NCBI RefSeq assembly: GCF_009728145.1
Contig: NZ_WOCA01000020.1
Coordinates: forward strand, 1-64,000
Source of the DNA: Ornithinibacillus caprae
GTDB taxonomy: Bacteria > Bacillota > Bacilli > Bacillales > Amphibacillaceae
Reading direction: 5' to 3'
DNA: 64,000 bases
How positions within the stretch are numbered: the stretch's first letter is position 1; each line of letters begins with the position of its first letter. Of this stretch, positions 17,068 to 28,299 are shown piece by piece. The translations under genes were made by a program, and so were the position numbers. The notes under the pieces were generated by a model, which did not search any database, had not been told where the DNA came from, and worked only from the letters and a program-made list of their open reading frames with translations.

Positions 17068-17877
17068 TTAGGTAAACAAAGCATTTACTGGGCTTGTTAT
17101 GTCGCCTATTTTAATGGGTTTTCCAAATAATCCATGATAATCCGTTCCACCGGTCATTACTAGATCATAAGATTCTGCTAAGGCTTCTATTTTTTGATGA
17201 TCCTGTTGGGTATGATCCATATGATTTCGTTCAATACCACCTAAACCAGCTTCTACTAATTCTGGAATTAGCTCATAGGAATCAAGCTGACCCGGATGGG
17301 CTACAACTGCTAATCCTCCATCAGCAACAATAGCTTCTACTGCTGTAAATACATCTGCATACTCGATATCACCTACAGTGCTGTTTTTAAACAGCTTGAT
17401 ATACAGATCCCTGTAGATTGAACTGGAATAGCTGGCATTCGTTAAATGGTTCATAATATGTTGCTTGTAAATGGTCTGACTTGGTAATGCACTTTCTCGT
17501 ATTACCTTTTCGTCAATGGTATAACCACCATCTTTTATTTGTTGCATTAACCACAAGGAATGTTCTTGTCTTCTTTGCAAAATCGGTTGACAAACTTTTT
17601 GGATATGAAAAGCATTTGGCTGGTAATCATAACCAAGGACATGCACCTTTCTCTTTCTTTTAAAATCATAGGCAGATATTTCTATTCCCGGAATAGTGGT
17701 AATGTTATATTCCATACCGAGTTCACTAATCATTTTTTGTCCATCAACGGTATCATGATCGACGATACTTATATGCGTTACACCATTTTTTTGAGCCTCT
17801 TTCAATATATCTCGAACAGAATCTGAACCATCAGAATAATGACTATGTACATGGAGATCAGCCTTCATTTCTATCAC
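17068..17877 (-). CDS. PHP-domain phosphodiesterase of the C-P lyase operon (PhnPP-like)
   Basis: 269 residues of the PHP metal-dependent phosphoesterase family. It has DLHVHSHYSDGS (residues 6-17, metal His pair), VDHDTVDG (about 40), VAHPGQLD (about 189) and the terminal GGTDYHG (about 249). In C-P lyase operons without phnP, PHP enzymes such as PhnPP cleave 5-phosphoribosyl 1,2-cyclic phosphate, the product of the PhnJ reaction, so this is the likely role. The GTG at 17877 sits six bases after GGAGG and overlaps the end of phnL by 20 bases, showing coupling. It is the last gene of the C-P lyase operon. Confidence 0.85.
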   Translation of the reverse strand: MIEMKADLHVHSHYSDGSDSVRDILKEAQKNGVTHISIVDHDTVDGQKMISELGMEYNITTIPGIEISAYDFKRKRKVHVLGYDYQPNAFHIQKVCQPILQRRQEHSLWLMQQIKDGGYTIDEKVIRESALPSQTIYKQHIMNHLTNASYSSSIYRDLYIKLFKNSTVGDIEYADVFTAVEAIVADGGLAVVAHPGQLDSYELIPELVEAGLGGIERNHMDHTQQDHQKIEALAESYDLVMTGGTDYHGLFGKPIKIGDITSPVNALFT

Positions 17878-18577
17878 TTGCCACCTCCATAATTTGTTTG
17901 GAATTCATATCGAAAATTTGATCACAAAGATTTTCCATAAATTCTATATCATGAAATATACCAACCAATGTCGTTCCACTTGCCTTTAGCTTTTCAATGA
18001 CATCACGAACCCTTTGTTTGGATTTTTCATCTAAGCTTGCTGTTGGCTCATCTAACAATAATAATCTTGGTTTTTTTACTGTAGCTATAGCGATATTCAG
18101 TCGTAATTTCTCTCCACCAGAAAACGTATTCGGAAATGTATCCCATATAGTTGGATCAAGTTCGAAATGCATTAATGCTATTTCCGCATCCCGCTTAGCA
18201 ACTGCTTTTGTTTCTCCCATTTCTAGTACTGCTTGTTCTACTAGTTCTCTGCAGGTTCTTCTTGGCATTACATTTAAGAACTGCGATACATAACCAATCT
18301 CATGTTTACGTAAATAAATAATTTGTCTTTCCGTAGCTTCTGTTAAGTCCAGCTTCCCAAAATATTCAGAATCAAAGTAAATGCTTCCCTCATCAGGAAG
18401 ATATGTGCGATAAATACTTTTTAAAATGGTGGATTTACCACTACCGCTTTTTCCTACGATGCCAATAAACTGCCCCTTTTCCAATTGAAACGTAACATGG
18501 TGGACTGCTTGTCTAGTCGTACCAAAGTGATGATTGGTAAATTTCTTCCCCATATCATTTACTTCCAATATGGCCAT
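17858..18577 (-). CDS. phnL: C-P lyase complex ATP-binding subunit PhnL
   Basis: 239 residues, ABC-type ATPase. The Walker A is GKSGSGKST, the signature FSGGEKLRLNIA and the Walker B LLLLDEPTASLD, with switch FHDIEFME. PhnL assists the PhnGHI step that makes alpha-ribose 1-methylphosphonate 5-triphosphate. The order here is phnM then phnL, the reverse of E. coli. It begins two bases after the phnM stop and overlaps the PHP gene by 20 bases. Confidence 0.92.
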   Translation of the reverse strand: MAILEVNDMGKKFTNHHFGTTRQAVHHVTFQLEKGQFIGIVGKSGSGKSTILKSIYRTYLPDEGSIYFDSEYFGKLDLTEATERQIIYLRKHEIGYVSQFLNVMPRRTCRELVEQAVLEMGETKAVAKRDAEIALMHFELDPTIWDTFPNTFSGGEKLRLNIAIATVKKPRLLLLDEPTASLDEKSKQRVRDVIEKLKASGTTLVGIFHDIEFMENLCDQIFDMNSKQIMEVASDRNEG

Positions 18578-18579
18578 CG

Positions 18580-19773
18580 TTATTTCTCCCTTCTGTTCCT
18601 TCTATAACTAGTTGTAGTCATCACCTGACCATTCACGATTGTCGTCGTTAGCATCGGATACCCATCATCCAAGCGTTCAATAATTAAAATATCTGCCTTT
18701 TTGCCAGGCTTGATCGATCCTAGTTCATGTTCCAGATGGACAGCCTTTGCCGGATTTAACGTCACCATTTGAAACATTTCATGTAGATCATTCCCATACG
18801 TCTCACTTAATTCGAAGACCGCATGCAGTAATGAAGCAGGATAATAATCACTGCAAAGAATATCCGCACATTGACTACCAATGGCTTTAGCGGCAGATAA
18901 GTTTCCAGAATGAGAGCCACCGAGAAGGACATTTGGGGCACCAACCATTGTTTGGAGTCCTAATTCCTTCGCTCTTTTTGCAACTTCCATAGTAATTGGG
19001 AATTCACTAATACTTGTTCCAAAAGACTGAACTAATTCTAACTTATCGAGATGGTCATCATCATGAGAGGCTACTGCAATTCCGTTATCAATTGCTAGAT
19101 TTGCTACTTCAGAGATTTTTTCCAATGTTAAGGACTCCCTACTTCTTCGTTCAGCAATGATTACATCCACTTCCTCATCTGTTACATTGCGATAACCTTT
19201 TAATGTATCGCGGAACACTTCCAAGTCTCGATATTGACCTTGACCAGGAGTATGGTCCATAAACGATAAAAGATGTACTTTACCTTGCTTGATATTTTCG
19301 ATTAAACGATCCACGCCATCCATGTTGTCTAATTCAAATCTGGCATGCATGCGGTGACGAATTAAATGAGCTTGATGATGTGTTCGATCAATTGCATCTA
19401 CTAATCTCTGAACATTCTTCGGATAACGCATCGGTTTATGGGTAAAAACATCCTCCCGGTAAAATGATAGCGAATGGAAAATTGTCGTGATTCCATGACC
19501 GATTAAGATTTTTTCCGCTTCTCTTAGACTAATATCAACATCCATCAAACTTGTTGGTCTAGGGGAAACAATTGATTCAATATAATCGGAATGTATATCA
19601 ATAAATCCAGGTGAAATATAACCTCCTCTTGCATCAATAAAACGGGCATCCCATCTACTATCTAATTCCTTTTCTGGGATTATCTCTTTAATTGATTCTC
19701 CTTCAACAACCACTGCGAAGCCATCGATTATCGCTGCTTCCGTCACAACTTTTCCATTATGAATAATGATCAA
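18580..19773 (-). CDS. phnM: Ribose 1-methylphosphonate 5-triphosphate diphosphatase PhnM
   Basis: 397-residue amidohydrolase-fold enzyme that removes pyrophosphate from the PhnI product before C-P bond cleavage. Motifs are SPGFIDIHSDYIE (about 55-67), SFMDHTPGQGQYRD (about 172-185) and ASHDDDHLDKL (about 237-247), matching the metal-binding pattern of PhnM. It starts at TTG (19773) with AGGAGGTTTAGTGGA just upstream. It is 13 bases downstream of phnK in the operon. Confidence 0.92.
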   Translation of the reverse strand: MIIIHNGKVVTEAAIIDGFAVVVEGESIKEIIPEKELDSRWDARFIDARGGYISPGFIDIHSDYIESIVSPRPTSLMDVDISLREAEKILIGHGITTIFHSLSFYREDVFTHKPMRYPKNVQRLVDAIDRTHHQAHLIRHRMHARFELDNMDGVDRLIENIKQGKVHLLSFMDHTPGQGQYRDLEVFRDTLKGYRNVTDEEVDVIIAERRSRESLTLEKISEVANLAIDNGIAVASHDDDHLDKLELVQSFGTSISEFPITMEVAKRAKELGLQTMVGAPNVLLGGSHSGNLSAAKAIGSQCADILCSDYYPASLLHAVFELSETYGNDLHEMFQMVTLNPAKAVHLEHELGSIKPGKKADILIIERLDDGYPMLTTTIVNGQVMTTTSYRRNRREK

Positions 19774-19786
19774 TCCACTAAACCTC

Positions 19787-20626
19787 CTATAACAATGAAT
19801 AGACTAATTGTTGCGTATACTTATGAGATGGATCCTCTAAAATTTGGTCAGTTAACCCTTGCTCAACAATCTCTCCATTTAGCATAACGATGGTCCGATC
19901 TGCGAGCATTCGAATGACCGCCAAATCATGGGATACAACTACCATGCTAATGCCGAATTCTCGTTGAATGGTTTTTATTAAATCCAATACATCAGCCTGT
20001 ACAGACAGGTCCAGTCCTGTAGTTACTTCATCTAGAAATAAAACGGGCGGATTATTGGATAGTGCTTTTGCAATTTGAACCCGCTGCTGCATTCCCCCTG
20101 AAAAGTGACGAGGTTCTTCCTTCATACGAAAAATAGGGATATGAACAGTTTCTAGCAATCTCTTCCCGATTTTCTCCATTTCACCAACATTTCTATTTCC
20201 GGCAGCAATCAATTTTTCTGCAATATTCCCAATGGAGGAAAAGTTCATTTTTAGTCCGTGTACTGGATTCTGATAAACCATTCCATATTTATAATTGCGA
20301 ATATAGCGCTTTTTTTGAGACGATACTTCGAACAAATTTTGCCCCCTTAGTTCCTCATCATCGAGAAGCACTTCACCAGAAGTTACTTCGGAGTCAAAAT
20401 ACAGACATTTCATCAGGCTGGATTTTCCACTACCACTTTCACCAACAACACCTAGAATTTCACCAGCAAACAAGTCTAACGAGATATTTTGACAAGCATA
20501 CACCGTTCCACAAGACTCACAGTAATTTTTAGTTAAGGACCGATCTTCTGCGTTTATACAATGTCTGCAGCCAGCTCCAAATTGCCGATTTAAATTCCGA
20601 ACCTTAAGGATTGGTTGATCATGCAT
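19787..20626 (-). CDS. phnK: C-P lyase ABC ATPase PhnK with N-terminal Cys-rich insert
   Basis: About 279 residues. The ABC motifs are GESGSGKSS (Walker A), FSGGMQQRVQIA and LFLDEVTTGLD. Between the first two beta strands and the Walker A is a roughly 30-residue insert with CRHC and CESCGTVYAC, a likely metal (zinc-type) knuckle that E. coli PhnK lacks. PhnK docks on the PhnJ face of the C-P lyase core. The ATG at 20626 follows GGGGAG and overlaps the end of phnJ, so it is translationally coupled. The Glu after the Walker B Asp (LDE) is present, so ATP hydrolysis should be possible. Confidence 0.92.
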   Translation of the reverse strand: MHDQPILKVRNLNRQFGAGCRHCINAEDRSLTKNYCESCGTVYACQNISLDLFAGEILGVVGESGSGKSSLMKCLYFDSEVTSGEVLLDDEELRGQNLFEVSSQKKRYIRNYKYGMVYQNPVHGLKMNFSSIGNIAEKLIAAGNRNVGEMEKIGKRLLETVHIPIFRMKEEPRHFSGGMQQRVQIAKALSNNPPVLFLDEVTTGLDLSVQADVLDLIKTIQREFGISMVVVSHDLAVIRMLADRTIVMLNGEIVEQGLTDQILEDPSHKYTQQLVYSLL

Positions 20627-21485
20627 CAATGCTCCCCACCTCTTCCTTCTGTGTTGAATTTAATCTTTCCATACAAAAGCTTGTATCATTACATTGGAAT
20701 AACTTCTGCTGCGTATGATCATCGATTAACTCATCAAGAAATACCCCGGTTGCTCCACATAGATGACAAGACTTATCGGTAAAATCTTCCGTTCTGAATA
20801 GATAATCATCAAATGCAAGAGAGGCTACATCCGTATAGGGAGGAATCGCATATATTTTCTTTTCACGACCAGCACCTAGTAATATCAATGCCTCCGATTG
20901 ATTCATCTTTGGATTATCAAAACGTGGGATAGGACTTGGAGCCATAACATAACGATCATTCACATAGACAGGATGATCCGCTCCAGTCGAGATTGTTCCA
21001 TACTTCATAATCTGTTCAAATAACATCAACCAAGCTCCGCTATACTCTTGCTCAGAATGAAGCAGTTTCGTTACAGACTTTTTTGCTTCATACGCCCGCA
21101 GAGGTTCTGGTTCTGGAACTTGGAGAATCAGGATCTGATCGTCTGTTAACGGAACCTCAGGAATGCGATGTCGAGATTGGATTAATGTAGCAGTTTTCGT
21201 CTGTTCCGTTAATTCTACCCCTGTCGTTAATTGGACTAGCTTCTTAATATTTACAGCATTCACCGACTCATCTGCTCCCTGATCAATTACCTTTAATACA
21301 TCCTTTTTCCCAATGAGTGATAACGTTATTTGCAGTCCCCCTGTTCCCCAGCCACGAGCGATAGGCATTTCTCTTGATGCAAATGGAACTTGATAACCTG
21401 GGATAGCTACTGCCTTGAGGATGGTACGGCGAATTTCTTTTTTAGAACCTTCGTCTAAAAAGGCAAAATGTGACTTATTTAGCAT
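20619..21485 (-). CDS. phnJ: Carbon-phosphorus lyase catalytic subunit PhnJ
   Basis: 288 residues. This is the radical-SAM-type enzyme that breaks the C-P bond of ribose 1-phosphonate 5-phosphate, releasing for example methane. The C-terminal CHLCGATG...CNDTSFC carries four cysteines spaced as in the PhnJ [4Fe-4S]/radical site. An MPIARGWGTGGLQIT segment (about 40-54) is typical of the family. It overlaps phnI by 11 bases and phnK by 8. GGAGGTCAGAAAA precedes the ATG. It is intact. Confidence 0.95.
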   Translation of the reverse strand: MLNKSHFAFLDEGSKKEIRRTILKAVAIPGYQVPFASREMPIARGWGTGGLQITLSLIGKKDVLKVIDQGADESVNAVNIKKLVQLTTGVELTEQTKTATLIQSRHRIPEVPLTDDQILILQVPEPEPLRAYEAKKSVTKLLHSEQEYSGAWLMLFEQIMKYGTISTGADHPVYVNDRYVMAPSPIPRFDNPKMNQSEALILLGAGREKKIYAIPPYTDVASLAFDDYLFRTEDFTDKSCHLCGATGVFLDELIDDHTQQKLFQCNDTSFCMERLNSTQKEEVGSIDA

Positions 21486-22590
21486 TTTTTCTGACCTCCT
21501 GTTTCACACCTCTTACACTATCGAGTTTCGATTGAAAAGTTACATAATGAGGAAGCTTCAAATGTGATATAAAACCCGTTGATTCAACCGAATCAATATG
21601 CAATAACACAAATTCCTCATCATGGGTTGGAAAGGAAGCTTCCGGGTGTTCTAGGCATTGATCGAGAATACTCATCGCAATGGCCTTTGTTTCGTTCTGT
21701 CCAAAACAAATTCCATATCCAATCTCAAATTCTAAATCGTTTTCCTGCTGATTATAATTTTTTGTAACTGGTACAAATGACTCGACTTCCGTTATCTTTA
21801 CTTCACCAATATAGTAGTCATTTTCTTGATCCTCAGTAGTTTCATTTGGTGGGGCAACATAGATCGGTACCATTCCTACCCGAACTTCACCCACTGTTGG
21901 ATGTACCTGTCCATATCCTCGTAGAGATGCATAGCCTAAAGAAGTAACAGCACCAGTTTGACCACGAGTAAGAGTTTGCAATCTCTCACTACGAGAAGCT
22001 GGAAACTCCAGACTTTTTTTCGTAATATCATCTGGAGGGGTATTATCCACTTCGTGTTCAGTAAATAACCCTTCCTCCCGCAGATAATCTACTACCTTCG
22101 AAAAATAGATCAAATTCTTGCTCGGTAGTTTAGGCGATCGTTCCTGTTCGTAATCTGTTAGCCATTGCTCGATCGCTTCTTTAGTTTCATGTATTAATTG
22201 AAAATCCAAAAGACGGTGGGTGTAATCACTAGTTGCTCCAAGTAATTGACCTCCTGGGATATCTTTAAAGCTTGCAGAAATACGGCGCTCTACAAACATA
22301 CGATCTGTTTCCACTGTTTGACTGTAGTAGAGCCTTGGTAAAGTGGAACGATGAGCCCGAAGTAAGAAAACCGCTTCTTCCATACTACCTTCTGCTTGTT
22401 TAATTGCTAAGGCAGCAAGATTAGGCTCATACAGGCTTGCCTCTGACATCACTTGATCAATTAAACCACGCATCGTAGATTGAATGGTTTTAATTTCAAT
22501 CACTTCCCGCCCTCTTAACCGTTCATAGGTTAATCGTTTAAGAGATGCTTCAATTGCTTCTGTTCCACCCTTCACAGCAACATACCCCAT
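21475..22590 (-). CDS. phnI: C-P lyase complex subunit PhnI
   Basis: About 371 residues. PhnI is the nucleosidase subunit that, with PhnG, H and L, forms ribose 1-phosphonate 5-triphosphate from ATP and phosphonate. It starts MGYVAVKGGTEAIEAS and contains the conserved SLGYASLRGYGQVHPTVGE (about 217-235). The ATG at 22590 has AAGGAGG nine bases upstream and overlaps the phnH stop as TAATG, so translation is coupled. Earlier in-frame codons lie inside phnH. Confidence 0.93.
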   Translation of the reverse strand: MGYVAVKGGTEAIEASLKRLTYERLRGREVIEIKTIQSTMRGLIDQVMSEASLYEPNLAALAIKQAEGSMEEAVFLLRAHRSTLPRLYYSQTVETDRMFVERRISASFKDIPGGQLLGATSDYTHRLLDFQLIHETKEAIEQWLTDYEQERSPKLPSKNLIYFSKVVDYLREEGLFTEHEVDNTPPDDITKKSLEFPASRSERLQTLTRGQTGAVTSLGYASLRGYGQVHPTVGEVRVGMVPIYVAPPNETTEDQENDYYIGEVKITEVESFVPVTKNYNQQENDLEFEIGYGICFGQNETKAIAMSILDQCLEHPEASFPTHDEEFVLLHIDSVESTGFISHLKLPHYVTFQSKLDSVRGVKQEVRKNAK

Positions 22591-23186
22591 TATTGTGTTC
22601 CTCCTTTCAGTACGATTGTAGTTGTTCGAGGGATACAAAGTACTTGAGATTTAGCATCTGTCAGAATCATATCAATACCTAACGGAAATTCTTTGATTCT
22701 CTCATTCCTTGCTTGGATAATTGAATCTGAAATATCTAGTTGAATGGTTGTTTGCTGCTGAATTCCTGGACCACTTAAAATAAGATTACCTTCCTGTACA
22801 ATCCGCTCATTTTCCACAATCCATGTAGCAGCATGTTGTGGATCTAATAGATTTCCTATTTTACATGTTCCCATTGCCTCTAAGATTGTTTGCTCTTTTG
22901 TCCCTTGTAATACGATCACAAAGTCTGCCTCATCAATAGGCGCATTTCTAGCCAAGGTATATTCAGCAATCTGTTTTTCTAAGTTCTTCTTCTGTTTGTT
23001 AGATACAATATGAAAACTAACCTCCGCATCAAACAATGTTAGGATAGTAAGATACGTTGCTTCGTGACAAGACCAACGATCAGTATGTGCAATAGTAGAT
23101 TTAAGTGTGGAAACCTCTCCTGGTCTAGACATGCTATGTAGCAATTTACGAAATACAGCTTGCATATCATGTACAACATCTATCAC
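22590..23186 (-). CDS. phnH: C-P lyase complex subunit PhnH
   Basis: 198 residues. It is the structural subunit that pairs with PhnI in the C-P lyase core. The N-terminus DMQAVFRKLLHSMSRPGEVS (about 7-26) is diagnostic, and the C-terminal FPLGIDMILTDAKSQVLCIP is family-typical. It starts at GTG (23186) after GGAGGATTTTAATA. The phnG stop is 36 bases upstream. Confidence 0.93.
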   Translation of the reverse strand: MIDVVHDMQAVFRKLLHSMSRPGEVSTLKSTIAHTDRWSCHEATYLTILTLFDAEVSFHIVSNKQKKNLEKQIAEYTLARNAPIDEADFVIVLQGTKEQTILEAMGTCKIGNLLDPQHAATWIVENERIVQEGNLILSGPGIQQQTTIQLDISDSIIQARNERIKEFPLGIDMILTDAKSQVLCIPRTTTIVLKGGTQ

Positions 23187-23222
23187 TATTAAAATCCTCC
23201 TTTTTCTCTTTACTGAGTTGGA

Positions 23223-23648
23223 CTACATGTCCATCGTTTCAAATTGGACTCTTGTCTCTAATAATTCCGTCTGCTTTTTTATTTTTTCTGTTAATATGGA
23301 TTCTTCTTCTTCCAGCAATCGCTCTTCCCATTCTTTTGTTTCTTTTAAATTGGCTTTAAATGCACTATCAATAATTGCTAAATGTTTTGCGAGTTCTTCT
23401 TTCATTCCTATCACAATACCGATTCCAATTTGTTGTTTAATTTCTACTTTTGCCTCGGTTACTAGTACCTCACCAAGATGGAAAAGAGAGTTTTTCGCGG
23501 TTTCCCGCATTTTTATCATCGTTAATCCATATCTAGGGGACATGACTTCGCGATATGGATAGTGCTCCATAATATGTTCAGCAAATTCTCTTGCTAAGTC
23601 TGAATTCCCTTGAATTAGAATTTCTGTTCTTCTACGTCGATTCATCAT
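23223..23648 (-). CDS. phnG: C-P lyase complex subunit PhnG
   Basis: About 141 residues, close to the usual PhnG length. It begins MMNRRRRTEILIQG and contains PRYGLTMIKMRETAKNSLFH (about 41-60) and LGEVLVTEAKVEI, the conserved PhnG core. It acts with PhnH and PhnI in the complex that attaches phosphonate to the ribose of ATP. The ATG at 23648 is seven bases after GGAGG; upstream in-frame codons lie inside the operator palindrome and are not used. It is the first gene of the C-P lyase operon. Confidence 0.9.
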   Translation of the reverse strand: MMNRRRRTEILIQGNSDLAREFAEHIMEHYPYREVMSPRYGLTMIKMRETAKNSLFHLGEVLVTEAKVEIKQQIGIGIVIGMKEELAKHLAIIDSAFKANLKETKEWEERLLEEEESILTEKIKKQTELLETRVQFETMDM

Positions 23649-23673
23649 TCCTCGACCTCCTTCCAAGTTCATA

Positions 23674-23725
23674 GTAACTTGTCGCCAAGTTACCATGTGT
23701 TAAGAAATCCTTAATTATTTGTAAA
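23674..23725 (-). promoter_or_regulatory. phn operon promoter and 20-bp operator palindrome
   Basis: GTAACTTGTCGCCAAGTTAC (23674-23693) is a perfect inverted repeat with 8-base arms and a 4-base spacer, 26 bases before phnG. Just upstream on the minus strand lie TTTACA (23725-23720) and TAACAC (23702-23697) spaced 17 bases apart. The operator is therefore at the expected transcription start, a position that would block the promoter. The nearby GntR/UTRA gene is the likely binder. Confidence 0.55.
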
Positions 23726-23847
23726 TGGAATTAACAATTTTTTTGTGGATGAGAGTTGCTAGATGGGGATGCACGGATTAGTCGGTGGCGATGGGGATGA
23801 ATTGTTGGTTGTAAACAAATCACAAATTGATGTATTTTTGCTAAGCA

Positions 23848-23880
23848 AAAAAGCACACACTCGAAGTGTTGTGCTTTTTC
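23848..23880 (-). terminator. Terminator after the GntR/UTRA gene
   Basis: AAAGCACA(CACT)CGA(AGTG)TTGTGCTTT with flanking A/T-runs. It separates the regulator gene from the phn operon promoter. Confidence 0.8.
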
Positions 23881-24607
23881 ACAGGTCGTCAATCGTAATG
23901 TCATATTTAAATTTATCGCTTCGATATAATATTTTCGTATGTTCTAAGACTGACTGAGAATCAGCATCAATACAATCACTTTCAACTACAATGAGCGGTA
24001 CCATACTTTTACAAGCAAGTAGCTGTTGTTCCTTTGATGTTGGAAACGTAACACTTAAGAAGGTTTTTCTGCTAGAGAATTGCTGGATTCCCTGTTCCCG
24101 ATAATACGCAAACATAGATAAAATAGATGATCCATCATCTCCAATTTTGGGGAAGTTTGCTTCACTTACATACGAGTAATGTATAGCGATTGGTTCATCA
24201 TTAATTAACCGCAACCGTCCTACTTGATAAACAGTATCCATTTCACTAGCTTTCAAGACCTCATAGATTTTGGGATCAAAGTTTATTTTTTCACATGATA
24301 TATTGATGGTGTTTAAATCGTAGCCCAACTTTTCCATTTTCTCTGTAAAACTTGTTTTCCCTGTAAGTGGAAGCTGAATAGGAATTGACTTCTCCTTTAA
24401 ATAGCGCCCTTTCCCTTGGACCGAGTAAATATAGGATCGCTCCTCTAGTTTTGTTAATGCATTTCTTACCGTTATCCTTGGAACATCGTAAATATCTGCC
24501 AATTCGTTCTCAGAAGGAAGCTTTGCTCCAGGGAGTAGTTTCTTTTCGATAATCTGTTTAATTAAATCATCGATAATGACTGACTCTTTATGCATGACGA
24601 TCAACAT
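23879..24607 (-). CDS. GntR/HutC-type regulator with UTRA domain (PhnF-like)
   Basis: About 242 residues. The N-terminal winged helix (GAKLPSENELADIYDVPRIT, VRNALTKLEERSYIYSVQGKG, about 30-70) is of GntR type. The UTRA ligand domain begins around FTEKMEKLGYDL and contains VGRLRLINDEPIAIHYSYV. In C-P lyase loci such regulators (PhnF) respond to phosphonate or phosphate status. It is upstream of, and same-strand with, phnG but has its own terminator, so it is separately transcribed. Start is ATG 24607 or ATG 24595; the AGGGGG site fits neither perfectly. Confidence 0.82.
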   Translation of the reverse strand: MLIVMHKESVIIDDLIKQIIEKKLLPGAKLPSENELADIYDVPRITVRNALTKLEERSYIYSVQGKGRYLKEKSIPIQLPLTGKTSFTEKMEKLGYDLNTINISCEKINFDPKIYEVLKASEMDTVYQVGRLRLINDEPIAIHYSYVSEANFPKIGDDGSSILSMFAYYREQGIQQFSSRKTFLSVTFPTSKEQQLLACKSMVPLIVVESDCIDADSQSVLEHTKILYRSDKFKYDITIDDL

Positions 24608-24746
24608 CCCCCTACTTCTACATAATCCCTTTGCTAATAAGGCTATTTATAATTTTGCCGGCTTTTAAAAATGGAATATATCTCTATTTATCCTAAATGG
24701 AAAAAGGGACGATGTCTAGAAAGGATGTGTATTCTCTTGTTAATAT

Positions 24747-24784
24747 AAAGACCATCTGTCCAAACATTCAGATGGTCTTTTTGG
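24747..24784. terminator. Bidirectional hairpin terminator
   Basis: AAAGACCATCTG and CAGATGGTCTTT are perfect 12-base arms with a T-run on the plus strand and A/T-rich sequence on the other side. Confidence 0.85.
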
Positions 24785-24826
24785 GCTAAAAGCATAAGTT
24801 AACTAAAGATAACCGAATGAAATATT

Positions 24827-25087
24827 CTAATTAAAAAAATCTACCTCTTTCACTGCTTTTATCTCTTCATGATTACAATTCGCACAATAAAAATAATGTA
24901 AGCAATGATGTCCTTCTAGTGACTTACGATCACCGTCAAAAAACTTCATCATCTCGATATCCATATATGCGCTATAATCGTCAAAGTAGTCAGTGACTTT
25001 CCCTTGATCATCTATATTATAATTACAGTTTGGGCATTCTATAGTAACCGATTCTAAACCATTGCATAAAGGACAAAAATACATCAT
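24827..25087 (-). CDS. Small zinc-ribbon-like hypothetical protein
   Basis: 86 residues. It carries CPLCNG (about 5-10) and CPNCNYNID (about 18-26), a double Cys-X2-Cys ribbon, plus a later HCLHYFYCANCNHEE (about 61-75), so it could bind two zinc ions. The centre is very acidic (TDYFDDYSAYMDIEMMKFFDGD, shown only in part here as DYFDDYSAYMD). GGAGATGGA precedes the ATG. Family and role were not recognised. Its expression is supported by the ribosome binding site and the terminator beyond. Confidence 0.6.
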   Translation of the reverse strand: MMYFCPLCNGLESVTIECPNCNYNIDDQGKVTDYFDDYSAYMDIEMMKFFDGDRKSLEGHHCLHYFYCANCNHEEIKAVKEVDFFN

Positions 25088-25175
25088 TCCATCTCCTTTA
25101 TTACCTACATATATCTAAATTCCCTCAAGTAAGATTGATTTATGTAAAAAAAGAAAATAGAACTTAAAATGAATT

Positions 25176-25208
25176 AAAAAAAGCACCTCCGCTTTAACAG
25201 AGATGCTC
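25176..25208 (-). terminator. Terminator of the beta-glucoside operon
   Basis: On the minus strand GCATCTCTG...CGGAGGTGC is followed by TTTTTTT. It lies beyond the dispersed repeat that separates it from the last glucosidase gene. Confidence 0.7.
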
Positions 25209-25215
25209 CAAAACT

Positions 25216-25265
25216 AGGACCTGGGGTCGGGTTCCACTGGGACAATGAACCTGACCCTATGTCCC
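25216..25265. repeat. Dispersed repeat copy after a glucosidase gene
   Basis: GGGGTCGGGTTCCACTGGGA followed by CAATGAACCTGACCCTATGTCCC, a degenerate copy of the GGGGTCAGGT...GTCCC family. It sits between the stop codon (25288) and the operon terminator (25176-25208), which suggests it was inserted there. Confidence 0.8.
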
Positions 25266-25287
25266 AATTGCCCTATAGCTCGCTTTA

Positions 25288-26733
<1,446 letters not shown>

Positions 26734-26790
26734 TCACCTCTTCTATTAAAATAAATCAGTGAGGACAAAGCCCCACTGATAATTAATACT

Positions 26791-28236
<1,446 letters not shown>

Positions 28237-28242
28237 CTATTT

Positions 28243-28292
28243 GGGACATGGGGTCGGTTCTTCTGTCTCAGGGACAAGGGACCTGACCCCAC
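28243..28292. repeat. Dispersed repeat copy between EIIBCA and glucosidase genes
   Basis: GGGACATGGGGTCGGTTCTT then CAGGGACAAGGGACCTGACCCC. It is a degenerate inverted copy lying inside the operon, directly after the EIIBCA stop codon (28300). Confidence 0.8.
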
Positions 28293-28299
28293 TTCCCCA

